From Tepidamorphus sp. (GTDB lineage: Bacteria > Pseudomonadota > Alphaproteobacteria > Rhizobiales > Tepidamorphaceae), in the NCBI GenBank assembly GCA_028280885.1, contig JANQKY010000035.1, positions 1-64,000 on the forward strand: a stretch of DNA of 64,000 nt, in the 5' to 3' direction. Of this stretch, positions 16,335-25,559 are shown piece after piece. The position numbers and the translations under genes were made by a program. Position 1 is the stretch's first letter. Every line of letters starts with the position of its first letter. The notes beneath the pieces are model-generated. The model had not been told where the DNA came from. It saw only the letters and a list, made by a program, of their open reading frames with translations, and made no database searches.

Positions 16335-18302
16335 CTACGCCGCGCCGCCGACCGTGTTGTCGGGTTTGGCAGCCGCCTTGTCTGCCGCCCTGCCGGCGGC
16401 GGCGATCCCCGAAAGCGCTGCCGACATGGCTGTCGGGCCGTCCTGGCCGCCGAGCACGTGGTAGGTGGTTGTCGAGGGGAGGGCGAGCTTCGAGCCGCAC
16501 TCTTCGATGATCTTCATCATATCCAGGAAAATCTCTTCCTGCAGCGCGAGGAAGTGGTCTTGCGAGGTGGTGTTGAGATAGGCCCTGACCTCGATTTCCA
16601 TGGCGTATGTGCCCATCGCGTGGAACCGGACCCGGATGTTGCGCTGATCGACGGCCGCATTGTCGGTGAGCAGCGCGCGAATGCGCTTCAGGATCTCGCG
16701 CATCTGCGCGGGCGTCGTCTCGTAGCGCAGGCCGATGATGGTCTTCAGCATCGTCTGGTCCCGCCGCGACCAGTTGATCAGCGGCATGTTGGAAAACTCG
16801 GCATTCGAGACCGTGATCACCGTCCGGTCCAGCGCCCGGATGCGGGTTGACCGCAGGCCGATCGCTTCAACGGTGCCCAAGGTATTCTGAAACTGGCAGA
16901 AATCGCCGACGCGCACCGGCCGGTCGGCATAGAGCATCAGCCCGCCGATGAGGTTTTCAAGCGTTGGCCGCGCGGCGAGGCCCAGCGCCAGGCCGCCGAC
17001 GCCCAGACCCGCGATGACACCGTAGAGCGGTATGCCGATCTGGGTGCCGCCGTAGAACACGATGATCACCGCCGCGACGATGCCACCGAGCCTGGCGGCA
17101 AGCCGCAAGAGGCCGGCGTCGATGCTCTCCGGATCGATACCGGGGGACGAAATGATCATCTCGGCGATCTGGCCGAGCAGGCAATAGGCGGCGAACGCGC
17201 CGCTGGCGAAGACGATTGCGTAGAGGCCGGTATTGACGACCGTGAACGGCCAGCCGGTGATGTTCAGGTCGCTCGAAATGACCGCGCGTGCCGCCAGCGC
17301 GATCCCCGCGAGCAGGACCGCCAGGAAGACGCGCGCCATGCCGCGGCGCCTCGCGACGCGGCCGGGCCCGGTATATCTGAGCACGAAACGCGCGACCCCC
17401 AAGAAGAGGCCGGCTGGGACAAGCAGGATCAGCGCCAGGCCGATCCACTGCCAGACCGCCTGGTCCAGAACGGGCTTGCGGGTCCAGGCGGGCAGGGCCT
17501 CGATCCAGGCATACCAGTCCGGCGGCAGCAGGTCGCCGCCCGTCAGCGTGTAGAATTCGAAGAAGTCCGGCTGCGCCGTGCTGCGCTCGCGGACCGCCTT
17601 GATCGTTTCATAGTAGGGCCGCACCATTGAGACGGCCTCGGGCGAGAACAGGAACTTTCCCGCTTCCGGTCCCTCCAGCACCTTGACGATATCGATCTGC
17701 GTATGCGGGATCGTCCAGACCTGCAGCGGCGCCGGTGCGCCCGCCATCATCACCGCATCCGGGATCCCGTCGACCGAAGGGGCCGGCAGGCGGTCGAGAA
17801 TCTCTTTCAGTAGCAGGACCGTCTCCAACCCGGTCTTGTCCCTGTTGACGGCCGGTACGTCCCTGAGATCCAGGGTCCCGATGGCCTGCTGCAGGTGCAG
17901 GCGCGCCCGCTGTTCAATCTCATCGATCGATTGTTCGCTGGCACCGCCGGGGTCCCCCGCAAGGCGGGAGCTGTGAGCCGCGAGCAGCTGCTCGCAGGCC
18001 TTGTTTATGTTTTCGCGCAGGGACAGGAAGGTTGCGCGCGGGCTTGTCGTGTCCGGCTCTCCCAGAAGCGACAGATCAGTGGCGTCGAGCGATAGCATCG
18101 CACCGGTGTCGTACTGCGTCTGCGCCAGTGCGGCTGGGGCGGAGCCCACCAGCCCGGCAGCGATCGAAACCGCCGCAACAAGCCCGGCGCACACAGGATA
18201 AGTACCGCGCGAGAGACGGGGTCGCCATCGCCATGTTGCCGGCAGGCAACAGAGCGTGAGAAAAATGCAACGCATGGCCGATATCATGTCCTTTGCCCCC
18301 AT
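16335..18302 (-). CDS. MscS-family mechanosensitive ion channel with extended N-terminal domain
   Basis: Up to 655 residues. A signal peptide-like stretch ends APAALAQTQ near residue 60, followed by about 220 residues of presumably periplasmic helical domain, then 4-5 membrane helices (about 280-430), the glycine/alanine pore helix GVIAGLGVGGLALGLAARPT near 430-450, and the MscS beta and cytosolic domains (GDFCQFQNTLGTVEAIGLRST; VITVSNAEFSNMPLINWSRRD). It protects against hypo-osmotic shock. The true start is uncertain: ATG 18302, 18287 or 18275, or an internal TTG would put the signal peptide closer to the N-terminus. Transcribed toward valS, 20 bp from its stop. Confidence 0.88.
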   Translation of the reverse strand: MGAKDMISAMRCIFLTLCCLPATWRWRPRLSRGTYPVCAGLVAAVSIAAGLVGSAPAALAQTQYDTGAMLSLDATDLSLLGEPDTTSPRATFLSLRENINKACEQLLAAHSSRLAGDPGGASEQSIDEIEQRARLHLQQAIGTLDLRDVPAVNRDKTGLETVLLLKEILDRLPAPSVDGIPDAVMMAGAPAPLQVWTIPHTQIDIVKVLEGPEAGKFLFSPEAVSMVRPYYETIKAVRERSTAQPDFFEFYTLTGGDLLPPDWYAWIEALPAWTRKPVLDQAVWQWIGLALILLVPAGLFLGVARFVLRYTGPGRVARRRGMARVFLAVLLAGIALAARAVISSDLNITGWPFTVVNTGLYAIVFASGAFAAYCLLGQIAEMIISSPGIDPESIDAGLLRLAARLGGIVAAVIIVFYGGTQIGIPLYGVIAGLGVGGLALGLAARPTLENLIGGLMLYADRPVRVGDFCQFQNTLGTVEAIGLRSTRIRALDRTVITVSNAEFSNMPLINWSRRDQTMLKTIIGLRYETTPAQMREILKRIRALLTDNAAVDQRNIRVRFHAMGTYAMEIEVRAYLNTTSQDHFLALQEEIFLDMMKIIEECGSKLALPSTTTYHVLGGQDGPTAMSAALSGIAAAGRAADKAAAKPDNTVGGAA

Positions 18303-18514
18303 TACGCCTTATAGGCATCCGATCTATCGGTGCGGTGCAACGCTTGCGTTCAGCGTTGCCGAAAAGCCTCGGCGTCGCTGAAAATGCTAACCGGGAATGC
18401 GCTAAGGAATCCTTGACTTGCCTTGCAAAGCGGCGGCGTGGCACTGAACTTTCAGGAAACGCGACCGGTTGTAGGCCGGTTGATTGATCAAGCTGGGAAT
18501 GGACGGGAACTAAC

Positions 18515-20233
18515 GTGCTCATCTACGACAAGTCGAAACTGCCAAGCCGTCACGTCACGGAGGGCCCGGAGCGCGCCCCGCACCGTTCATACTACTACGC
18601 CATGGGCCTGTCGGCCGAGCAGATCCACCAGCCTTTCGTCGGCGTCGCGACCTGCTGGAACGAAGCCGCGCCCTGCAACATCTCGCTGATGCGGCAGGCT
18701 CAGTCCGTCAAGAAGGGGGTCGCGGCGGAGAAGGGCACGCCCCGCGAATTCGCCACGATCACCGTCACCGACGGGCTCGCCATGGGCCACGAGGGCATGA
18801 AATCGTCGCTTGCCTCGCGCGACTGCATCGCCGATTCCGTCGAACTGACGATGCGCGGCCATTCCTATGACGCGCTGGTCGGCATGGCCGGCTGCGACAA
18901 GTCGCTGCCGGGCATGATGATGGCGATGCTGCGCCTCAACGTGCCGTCGATCTTCATCTATGGCGGCTCGATCCTGCCGGGCACCTTCAAGGGCCGCGAC
19001 GTCACCGTCGTCGACGTGTTCGAGGCTGTCGGCCTGCATTCGGTCGGCAAGATGTCGGATGAGGATCTCGAACTGCTCGAGCAGGTCGCCTGTCCCTCGG
19101 CCGGGGCCTGCGGCGGCCAGTTCACCGCCAACACGATGGCGATGGTGTCGGAGGCGATCGGCCTGGCGCTGCCCTATTCCTGCGGCGCGCCGGCGCCTTA
19201 CGAGATCCGCGACCGGTTCTGCATGGCCGCCGGCGAGAAGGTGATGGAACTGATCGCCCGCAACATCCGGCCGCGCGACATCGCCACCCGCAAGGCCTTC
19301 GAGAATGCCGCCACCGTCGTTGCCGCCTCGGGCGGCTCGACCAATGCCGCCCTGCACCTGCCGGCGATGGCGCATGAATGCGGCATCAAGTTCGATCTCT
19401 TCGACGTTGCCGAAATCTTTAAGAAGACGCCGTATATCGCGGATCTGAAACCGGGCGGTCAATATGTCGCCAAAGATCTGTTCGAAGCTGGTGGCATACC
19501 GCTCGTGATGAAGACGCTCCTGGATCACGGTTATCTGCACGGCGACTGCATGACGGTCACCGGCCGTACCATGGCCGAGAACATGGAGAAGGTCCGCTTC
19601 AACCCCGAGCAGGTGGTGGTGCGGTCGGCCGACAACCCGATCACCCCGACGGGCGGTGTCGTCGGCCTGAGCGGCAACCTGGCGCCCGACGGGGCGATCG
19701 TGAAGGTTGCCGGCATGAAGACGCTGACCTTCTCCGGCCCGGCCCGGGTCTTCGATTCGGAGAAGGAGTGCTTCGACGCGGTCACCGCGCGCGAATACCA
19801 GGATGGCGAGGTTCTCGTCATCCGCTATGTCGGTCCCAAGGGCGGGCCCGGCATGCCGGAAATGCTGTCGACGACGGCGGCGCTCTACGGGCAGGGCGCC
19901 GGCGAGAAGGTCGCGCTGATCACCGACGGCCGGTTTTCCGGCGGTACGCGCGGCTTCTGCATCGGCCATGTCGGGCCGGAAGCAGCCGTCGGCGGCCCGA
20001 TCGGCCTTCTGCGCAACGGCGATATCATCGATATCGACGCCGTGGAGGGCACCCTGTCGGTGCGCCTGAGCGAGGAGGACCTCGCCGCGCGCAAGGCCGA
20101 CTGGAAAGCGCCTCAATCCGACTATCGCTCGGGCGCGGTTTGGAAGTTCGCACAACTGGTCGGTCCGGCCAGGGACGGGGCGCTGACCCATCCCGGCGGG
20201 CAGGCGGAAACAAAAAGCTATGCGGATATATAG
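18515..20233 (+). CDS. ilvD: Dihydroxy-acid dehydratase
   Basis: Dehydrates 2,3-dihydroxy-3-methyl(pent)anoate in valine and isoleucine synthesis. The 572-residue form carries three cluster cysteines: [10 protein letters not shown] (Cys47), GCDKSLPG (Cys127) and PSAGACGG (Cys199), the arrangement of the oxygen-tolerant [2Fe-2S] subgroup rather than the longer E. coli [4Fe-4S] enzyme. GTG 18515 is the start. Some Ilv/Edd relatives dehydrate sugar acids, but [14 protein letters not shown] and the length fit IlvD. Its end overlaps exoR by 14 bp, implying co-translation. Confidence 0.92.
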   Translation: MLIYDKSKLPSRHVTEGPERAPHRSYYYAMGLSAEQIHQPFVGVATCWNEAAPCNISLMRQAQSVKKGVAAEKGTPREFATITVTDGLAMGHEGMKSSLASRDCIADSVELTMRGHSYDALVGMAGCDKSLPGMMMAMLRLNVPSIFIYGGSILPGTFKGRDVTVVDVFEAVGLHSVGKMSDEDLELLEQVACPSAGACGGQFTANTMAMVSEAIGLALPYSCGAPAPYEIRDRFCMAAGEKVMELIARNIRPRDIATRKAFENAATVVAASGGSTNAALHLPAMAHECGIKFDLFDVAEIFKKTPYIADLKPGGQYVAKDLFEAGGIPLVMKTLLDHGYLHGDCMTVTGRTMAENMEKVRFNPEQVVVRSADNPITPTGGVVGLSGNLAPDGAIVKVAGMKTLTFSGPARVFDSEKECFDAVTAREYQDGEVLVIRYVGPKGGPGMPEMLSTTAALYGQGAGEKVALITDGRFSGGTRGFCIGHVGPEAAVGGPIGLLRNGDIIDIDAVEGTLSVRLSEEDLAARKADWKAPQSDYRSGAVWKFAQLVGPARDGALTHPGGQAETKSYADI

Positions 20234-21059
20234 ACACCCTGTTCTCCCCAATCGGGGCACCCTGAACGGTCTTGCCGTCGCGCTGGTCGCGGGCGTGCTG
20301 GCCGTTGCCGGATCGCCGGCGCGCGCGCTCGATCCCTCGCTGCCGCTTGCGCCGGATGCCTCGCCGATCGACGCTTTCCGGATGGGCGCGGAGCTTTATT
20401 CCTCCGGTGACCGCAAGTCGGCCTTCAACGCCTTCGAATACGCCGCCTCCAAGGGCCACGCCATTGCCCAGTGGAAGCTCGGCAAGATGTATGCCGATGG
20501 TGACGGGGTCGAGGAGGACGACTACAAGGCCTTCCAGATGTTCTCCGCCGTCGCCGACCAGCATGCCGACGACAATCCCTACACACCGACGGCGCGGGTC
20601 GTGGCGAACGCCTTCGTCAACCTGGCGAATTACTACAAGACCGGCATCGCCAATGCCGGTGTCAAGCCGGATGTTGGCCGTGCGGTCGGCCTGTTCACCC
20701 ATGCGGCGACCTATTTCGGCGATGCCGACGCCCAGTATAATCTCGCCAAGATCTACCTGTCGGGCGATGGCGTGCGCACCGATCCGGTCCGCGCCGTGCG
20801 CTGGCTGAGCCTTGCCGCGCGCAAGAACCATGTCGACGCCCAGGCGACGCTCGGCGAGGTTCTCGTCTTCGGCCAGGGCGTGCGGGCGCTGCCCGAGAAG
20901 GGCTATATGTGGATCGTCATTGCCCGCGAGAACGCGACGCCTGAAAACCGCGACTGGATCCTGGCGCTCGACCACCGCGCGAGCCAGGCTCTCAGCGAGG
21001 ACCAGATGACCCGCGGATCGCGCCTGGCCAAGGTCTGGCTCGACAAGAACCAGGGCTGA
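20220..21059 (+). CDS. exoR: ExoR-like periplasmic SEL1-repeat protein
   Basis: 279 residues: a signal peptide ([21 protein letters not shown]), then SEL1/TPR-like repeats ([96 protein letters not shown]). Order, spacing and length match rhizobial ExoR (about 268 aa), the periplasmic inhibitor of the ExoS-ChvI two-component system controlling exopolysaccharide and flagella. The 14-bp overlap with ilvD would tie its translation to branched-chain amino acid synthesis. The ExoR name rests on remembered family similarity; other SEL1 proteins are possible. Confidence 0.75.
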   Translation: MRIYRHPVLPNRGTLNGLAVALVAGVLAVAGSPARALDPSLPLAPDASPIDAFRMGAELYSSGDRKSAFNAFEYAASKGHAIAQWKLGKMYADGDGVEEDDYKAFQMFSAVADQHADDNPYTPTARVVANAFVNLANYYKTGIANAGVKPDVGRAVGLFTHAATYFGDADAQYNLAKIYLSGDGVRTDPVRAVRWLSLAARKNHVDAQATLGEVLVFGQGVRALPEKGYMWIVIARENATPENRDWILALDHRASQALSEDQMTRGSRLAKVWLDKNQG

Positions 21060-21120
21060 GTTGTCTTCTCTGGCGCGGCCGGTATCGTTCTGACCGGCAT
21101 CGAGCCGGTCAAAACGATTT

Positions 21121-21283
21121 ACCCCCTCACCCCAGCCTTCTCCTGCGAGGGGAGAGGGGGCGATGGCGGCACGCAATGAGCGAAATTTGATCAGCCTTGC
21201 TGTTTGCGCGGTGTTGGAGCCAAGCGGCACGGCGGCAGCACTCCCTCTCCCCTCGCGGGAGAGGGCTGGGGTGAGGGGGTGAG
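21121..21283. repeat. Inverted repeat pair, about 45-bp arms, downstream of exoR
   Basis: Left arm TACCCCCTCACCCCAGCC... (21120-21160) is complementary to ...GGCTGGGGTGAGGGGGTGA (21241-21283); each arm has an internal GAGGGGAGAG/CTCTCCCCTCGC hairpin. Same general build as the element downstream of tolC. It lies between the convergent exoR and multicopper oxidase genes, so a shared termination role is plausible. Confidence 0.7.
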
Positions 21284-21451
21284 GCACGGTCCACGGAGTG
21301 GACGAAATGCGAAGCATTTCGAGTGCCGGACGCGCGAGACCCTAGTCGAGCGCCGGGCCCATAAGGGCGGCTTCGAGAGCGCCGGAGGCGCTATCGAACC
21401 TCCAGGCGGTCCCCTCAGGCGCCGACGTCGACCCAATACGCAACCCGACCA
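21284..21451. repeat. Mosaic of short palindromes between exoR and the multicopper oxidase
   Basis: Several perfect short hairpins follow one another: GTCCACGGAGTGGAC, CGAAATGCGAAGCATTTCG and AGCGCCGGAGGCGCT. No ORF or tRNA fits. A tRNA-Leu-like CTGAGGGG motif on the minus strand does not fold. Together with the preceding inverted repeat it accounts for the 392-bp gap between genes. Confidence 0.6.
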
Positions 21452-22858
21452 CTACGCTACCCGGATAAAGCCCGCCAGCCCGGTCTTCTGGTGCTCGATG
21501 ACGTGGCAGTGAAAGGCCCAGTCGCCGGGATTGTCGGCGACCAGCGCGATATCGATCACCTCGTTCTTCAGGAGCAGCACCGTATCGGTCCAGTTCCGCG
21601 GCAATTGCCGCAGGGTCGAGCGGATCGGCAGGAAGGCGAGCCCGTGCAGGTGGATCGGGTGCTGGTTCGGCGATTCATTGCGCAGCCGCAGAACATAGCT
21701 CTTGCCCAGGCTCAGTTCGGCGAGCGGACCGACGGTGTCGACCGCGTCGCCGGGCCAGGGCGTGCGGTTGATCGACCAGAAGGTATAAGCGTTCGACCCG
21801 CACAGCCCGTTGTTCTGGCCGTCGCCGTCCGGCGTCCAGCCGAACACGAGTTCGTGGGTCCTGGCCGTCGCCAGGTCGGGCATCGAAAGCGGGTTTTCCG
21901 ATAGCGGCCGAAGCGCGGCGAGATCCCGGTTCAGGGACGCACCGGTGGTGCGCAGCCGGACGAGCGGCTGCGGCGCATGGGCGATCAGCCTGTGCAGCGC
22001 GATCTCGGTCTCGTCGTCGGGCAGCCGCAGGGCGATGTCGACGCGCTGTCCGGGCGCAAGCAGCAGCGGGGCGTCTTCACGCGGCCAGGGCACCGGCTCG
22101 TTAACCGGATGGCCGTCCCAGGCGATGATGCGGCCGGGCAGGTCGGGAAAGACGAGCTTGAAGATCCGCGTCGTGTCGGTTGCAACCAGCCGCAGGCGGA
22201 CGAGACCGCCGGCCGGCACGTCGTAGACCGGATCAAGCTGCCAGTTCGTCGTAGGGGTATTGCCGAGCGTGCCGGTGCGGGCTGCGCCGCGCGGCGTGAA
22301 ATAGGGCAGCAGCCTGCCATCCTCGTCGAGCCGGAAGTCCTTGAGATTGAGCGCGATATCGGCATCGAAGCCGATATCGAACGGCTCCTCGACGACCAGC
22401 ACGCCGGTCAGCCCGAGCGCCATCTGTTCCATCGTCAGGCAATGGGGGTGATACCAGTAGGTGCCCGCATCCGGCGGCGTGAACGCGTAGCGGAACGTCT
22501 CGTCCCTGATCAGCGGAAACTGGGTGAGATAAGGCACGCCGTCCATGGCGTTCGGAACGCGGATGCCGTGCCAGTGCATGGTGGTGTAGTCGTCGAGGCC
22601 GTTGGTCAGATCGATCACCGCCGGAACGCCCTGGCGCAGGCGGATGACCGGCGGCGGCGCGCCGTCGCGCAGGCTGATCAGCCCGTGCGTCTCCGGCTTG
22701 CCGAAGGCGTGGCTGGTGAGGCGCGGCCGCATCCTGATCGGTTCGCCCGTCGAGGCTTGCAGGAGACCGGTGCCAAGCGACAGCCCGCCCGCCGCCAGCG
22801 CCGCGCCGGATCCCAGCAGGAAGGCCCGCCGGCCGATTGTGGGCAATTTGCTCTTCAT
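21452..22858 (-). CDS. Tat-exported multicopper oxidase (laccase/CueO-like)
   Basis: 468 residues with three cupredoxin domains and a twin-arginine signal (GRRAFLLGSGAALAAGG). Copper motifs in order: HWHG, WYHPHC, HPIHLHG and HCHVIEH. The residue at the axial T1 position after HCHVIEHQKTG is Leu, whereas CueO has Met, and no Met-rich insert is visible, so it is more laccase-like than a dedicated Cu(I) oxidase. Periplasmic oxidation of phenols, metals or Cu(I) is possible. GGAG precedes ATG 22858. Tat export fits the tatABC genes in this window. No copper-homeostasis genes are adjacent. Confidence 0.9.
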   Translation of the reverse strand: MKSKLPTIGRRAFLLGSGAALAAGGLSLGTGLLQASTGEPIRMRPRLTSHAFGKPETHGLISLRDGAPPPVIRLRQGVPAVIDLTNGLDDYTTMHWHGIRVPNAMDGVPYLTQFPLIRDETFRYAFTPPDAGTYWYHPHCLTMEQMALGLTGVLVVEEPFDIGFDADIALNLKDFRLDEDGRLLPYFTPRGAARTGTLGNTPTTNWQLDPVYDVPAGGLVRLRLVATDTTRIFKLVFPDLPGRIIAWDGHPVNEPVPWPREDAPLLLAPGQRVDIALRLPDDETEIALHRLIAHAPQPLVRLRTTGASLNRDLAALRPLSENPLSMPDLATARTHELVFGWTPDGDGQNNGLCGSNAYTFWSINRTPWPGDAVDTVGPLAELSLGKSYVLRLRNESPNQHPIHLHGLAFLPIRSTLRQLPRNWTDTVLLLKNEVIDIALVADNPGDWAFHCHVIEHQKTGLAGFIRVA

Positions 22859-22884
22859 CGATGGCTCCGTCGGCCGCGATCAAA

Positions 22885-22912
22885 ATTATGACCAATAGAG
22901 TCAGATTTTTAA
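22885..22912 (-). promoter_or_regulatory. Putative promoter of the multicopper oxidase gene
   Basis: Minus strand TTAAAA (22912-22907) and CATAAT (22890-22885), 16-bp spacing, in an otherwise GC-rich gap; predicted leader about 20 nt before ATG 22858. A moderate match only. Confidence 0.4.
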
Positions 22913-22983
22913 CGGAGTGGGGCGCCGAAAAAATGATCTGGCGCAAAGACGGGAGAGAGGGGTCGTGAACGCGGGCGGGCGCG

Positions 22984-23763
22984 CTATTGCAGCGTCGCCC
23001 AGACGGGCACGTGGTCCGACGGCTTCTCCCAGGCGCGCACGGCCTTGTCGACACCGGCGCCGGTCAGCCGGTCGGCGGCCTGGGCCGACAGCAGGATGTG
23101 GTCGATCCGGATGCCGTTGTTCTTCTGCCAGGCGCCGCCCTGATAGTCCCAGAACGAATAGACGCCCGGCTCGGGATGGCAGCAGCGCAACGCGTCGGTG
23201 AAGCCGAGCGCCAGGAGCTCGCGGAACTTCGCCCGGCTTTCGCGCCGGAACAGGGCATCATCGACCCAGTTCTCGGGGTGTTTCGCGTCGGCCGGCTCGG
23301 GGATAACGTTGTAGTCGCCGGTCAGCGCCAGCGGCTCCTCGTCGGCAAGCCGCGCGCGCGCATGGGCGATCAGCCGGTCCATCCAGGCAAGCTTGTAGGG
23401 GAATTTCCCGCTGTCGACCGGGTTGCCGTTGGGCAGATAGATCGACGCGACACGGACGATGCCGCTGTCGCCGGCGAAGGCCGCCTCGACATAGCGCGCC
23501 TGCTCGTCGCTGTCGTCGCCGGGCAGGCCGATCAGCACATCCTCCGGCGGCCGCTTCGACAACAGCGCGACGCCGTTGAAGCCCTTCTGGCCGTGGATCG
23601 TCAGATTGTAGCCGGTGCCGTCGAAGGCATCGGCGGGAAAGGCCTCGTTCGCCGATTTGATCTCCTGGAGACAGGCGACGTCCGGCTGCGCCTCGGCGAG
23701 CCAGGCCTTGACGTTCTCGATGCGCGCGCGAACGCCGTTGATGTTCCAGGTGGCGATTTTCAT
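22984..23763 (-). CDS. xthA: Exodeoxyribonuclease III (AP endonuclease family)
   Basis: 259 residues of the exonuclease-endonuclease-phosphatase fold. Visible signatures: MKIATWNINGVRAR at the N-terminus (catalytic Asn7), LQEIKSANEAFP (catalytic Glu), the LTGDYNVIPEP Asp-x-Asn motif, and RIDHILLSAQ plus KPSDHVPVW (catalytic His). It cleaves at abasic sites and trims 3' ends in base-excision repair. ATG 23763 is 42 bp after the erpA stop, so the two may be co-transcribed. Confidence 0.95.
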   Translation of the reverse strand: MKIATWNINGVRARIENVKAWLAEAQPDVACLQEIKSANEAFPADAFDGTGYNLTIHGQKGFNGVALLSKRPPEDVLIGLPGDDSDEQARYVEAAFAGDSGIVRVASIYLPNGNPVDSGKFPYKLAWMDRLIAHARARLADEEPLALTGDYNVIPEPADAKHPENWVDDALFRRESRAKFRELLALGFTDALRCCHPEPGVYSFWDYQGGAWQKNNGIRIDHILLSAQAADRLTGAGVDKAVRAWEKPSDHVPVWATLQ

Positions 23764-23805
23764 GGGATCGACTTCGGATCGACTTCCGGGGACCGCTTCC
23801 GGCGG

Positions 23806-24138
23806 TCAGATCGTGAACGACGTGCCGCAGCCGCACGACGCGGTCGCATGCGGGTTGCGCACCTGGAAGGAGGCGCCGATCAGGTCGTCGACGAAATCGA
23901 TCTCCGATCCCGACATGTATTCCAGCGACATCGAATCGACGAAGACCTGAATGCCGCCCTTTTCGATGACGGTGTCGTCGTCGCCGGGCGTGACGTCGAG
24001 GTCGAATTCGTACTGGAAGCCCGAGCAGCCGCCGCCATTGACGCTGACGCGCAGCGCCTTCTTGTCCGGCTGTTTGGCCAGAATCTGGCCGATCCGCCGC
24101 GCGGCGCTGTCGGTTACGGTAACGGTGTTGTCCTGCAT
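23806..24138 (-). CDS. erpA: A-type iron-sulfur cluster insertion protein ErpA
   Basis: 110 residues with the A-type carrier cysteines: GGGCSGFQYEF and the C-terminal ASCGCGTSF pair. It receives Fe-S clusters from the SUF/ISC scaffold and passes them to apoproteins; clients in this window would include PyrK and IlvD. In Rhizobiales an ErpA gene commonly lies between xthA and dgt, as here. ErpA is favoured over IscA/SufA because no suf genes are adjacent. Confidence 0.92.
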   Translation of the reverse strand: MQDNTVTVTDSAARRIGQILAKQPDKKALRVSVNGGGCSGFQYEFDLDVTPGDDDTVIEKGGIQVFVDSMSLEYMSGSEIDFVDDLIGASFQVRNPHATASCGCGTSFTI

Positions 24139-24256
24139 GTCCGGCCTATGCGATCTCCGGACCCGAGTGGCCAGCGCGGCTCGTCGGGCCTGTGTGTTGA
24201 AACCTAAAGTATGATCTCGTGTTCTCCTGTCAATCCGGATAAAGCGGCGCTATGAC

Positions 24257-25486
24257 ATGCTCGCTCCCTCAAAACCGCATGAGGCCGGCCGAATGCAACG
24301 CGCGCCCTATGCCTGTGATCCGGATGAAAGCCGCGGACGGCTGTTTGCCGAGGCGGCCAGCCCGACCCGGACGGATTTTCAGCGCGACCGCGACCGCATC
24401 ATCCATTCCACGGCCTTCCGGCGCCTGAAGCACAAGACCCAGGTCTTCATCTATCACGAGGGCGACCACTACCGCACCCGGCTTACCCATACGCTGGAAG
24501 TTTCGCAGCTTGCCCGGGCAATCGCGCGCTCTTTGCGGATCGACGAGGATCTCGCCGAGGCGGTCGCGCTTGCCCATGATCTCGGCCATCCGCCCTTCGG
24601 CCATGCCGGCGAGCGGGCGCTCAACCGGGCGATGGCGCCCTATAACGGCTTCGACCACAACGCCCAGAGCCTGCGCGCGGTCACCCGGCTCGAACAGCGC
24701 TACGCGGAGTTCGACGGCCTCAACCTGACCTGGGAGACGCTGGAGGGCATCGTCAAGCATAACGGGCCGCTCACCGACGGCTGGGGCCACGCGATCGGGG
24801 AATACGCTGAAAGTGGCGTCCCGCGGCCGATCCTGGACTATTGCGCGCGGCAGGACCTGCAACTCGACCGGCATGCCGGCCTGGAGGCGCAGGCCGCCGC
24901 GATCGCCGACGACATCGCCTATAACAGCCATGACGTCGATGACGGTCTGCGCGCCGGCCTGTTCACGCTTGCCGAGATCGTCGACGCCGTCCCGTTCATC
25001 GCCGATATCGTCGCGGAGGTGCGCGGCCGCTATCCGGACCTTGCCGAAGCCCGTCTCGTCCACGAGACGACGCGCCGCGTCATCACCCGTTTCGTCGAGG
25101 ACACGTTGCGCGAATCCGAACGCCGGATCGCGCAGATCCAGCCGGATCGCGCGGAGGATATCCGTACAGCCGGTAGCCAGATGGTGGCCTTTTCGTCCGG
25201 GATGACGGCAAGCCTCGCCGACCTGCGCACCTTCCTGTTTTCGCGCATGTATCGCCACCAGCGGGTGATGGCGGTGATGCGGCGCGCCGAGACGGCCATC
25301 GCGCGGCTGTTCGAGGCGCTGTTCGCCTCGCCCGACCGGATGCCGGGAGAGTGGTCCGATCCCTGCCGTGACGCCGACGCCATGCGCCGCGCCCGCATTG
25401 TCGCCGACTACATCGCCGGCATGACGGACGGCTTCGCGATCCTCGAATACCGGCGTTTGTTTGACGAAACGCTGGAATTGCGTTAG
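24257..25486 (+). CDS. dgt: Deoxyguanosinetriphosphate triphosphohydrolase-like HD protein
   Basis: 409 residues of the HD superfamily. Metal-binding residues sit in [13 protein letters not shown] and [18 protein letters not shown] (His-Asp), with [11 protein letters not shown] and the [11 protein letters not shown] segment found in dNTPase subgroup 2. It hydrolyses dNTPs to deoxynucleosides and triphosphate, limiting dNTP pools. Start could be ATG 24257 or ATG 24293 ([10 protein letters not shown]), where similarity begins. Divergent from erpA; argS starts 74 bp downstream. Confidence 0.93.
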   Translation: MLAPSKPHEAGRMQRAPYACDPDESRGRLFAEAASPTRTDFQRDRDRIIHSTAFRRLKHKTQVFIYHEGDHYRTRLTHTLEVSQLARAIARSLRIDEDLAEAVALAHDLGHPPFGHAGERALNRAMAPYNGFDHNAQSLRAVTRLEQRYAEFDGLNLTWETLEGIVKHNGPLTDGWGHAIGEYAESGVPRPILDYCARQDLQLDRHAGLEAQAAAIADDIAYNSHDVDDGLRAGLFTLAEIVDAVPFIADIVAEVRGRYPDLAEARLVHETTRRVITRFVEDTLRESERRIAQIQPDRAEDIRTAGSQMVAFSSGMTASLADLRTFLFSRMYRHQRVMAVMRRAETAIARLFEALFASPDRMPGEWSDPCRDADAMRRARIVADYIAGMTDGFAILEYRRLFDETLELR

Positions 25487-25559
25487 GCGCCCGGCAGGCG
25501 AGCGCGCTCCGGCAAACAGGCCGGACCGGCTCGAGCGAACTCAAGGATACCCCGTCCAG

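Noticed and set aside
13675..16500. 941-residue minus-strand ORF across valS
   Set aside because: Antisense shadow of valS: product is Arg/Asp/Gly-rich and featureless.
21395..21470. tRNA-Leu-like sequence (CTGAGGGG) on the minus strand near the oxidase stop
   Set aside because: No acceptor stem or anticodon stem forms; the resemblance is local and part overlaps the multicopper oxidase coding end.
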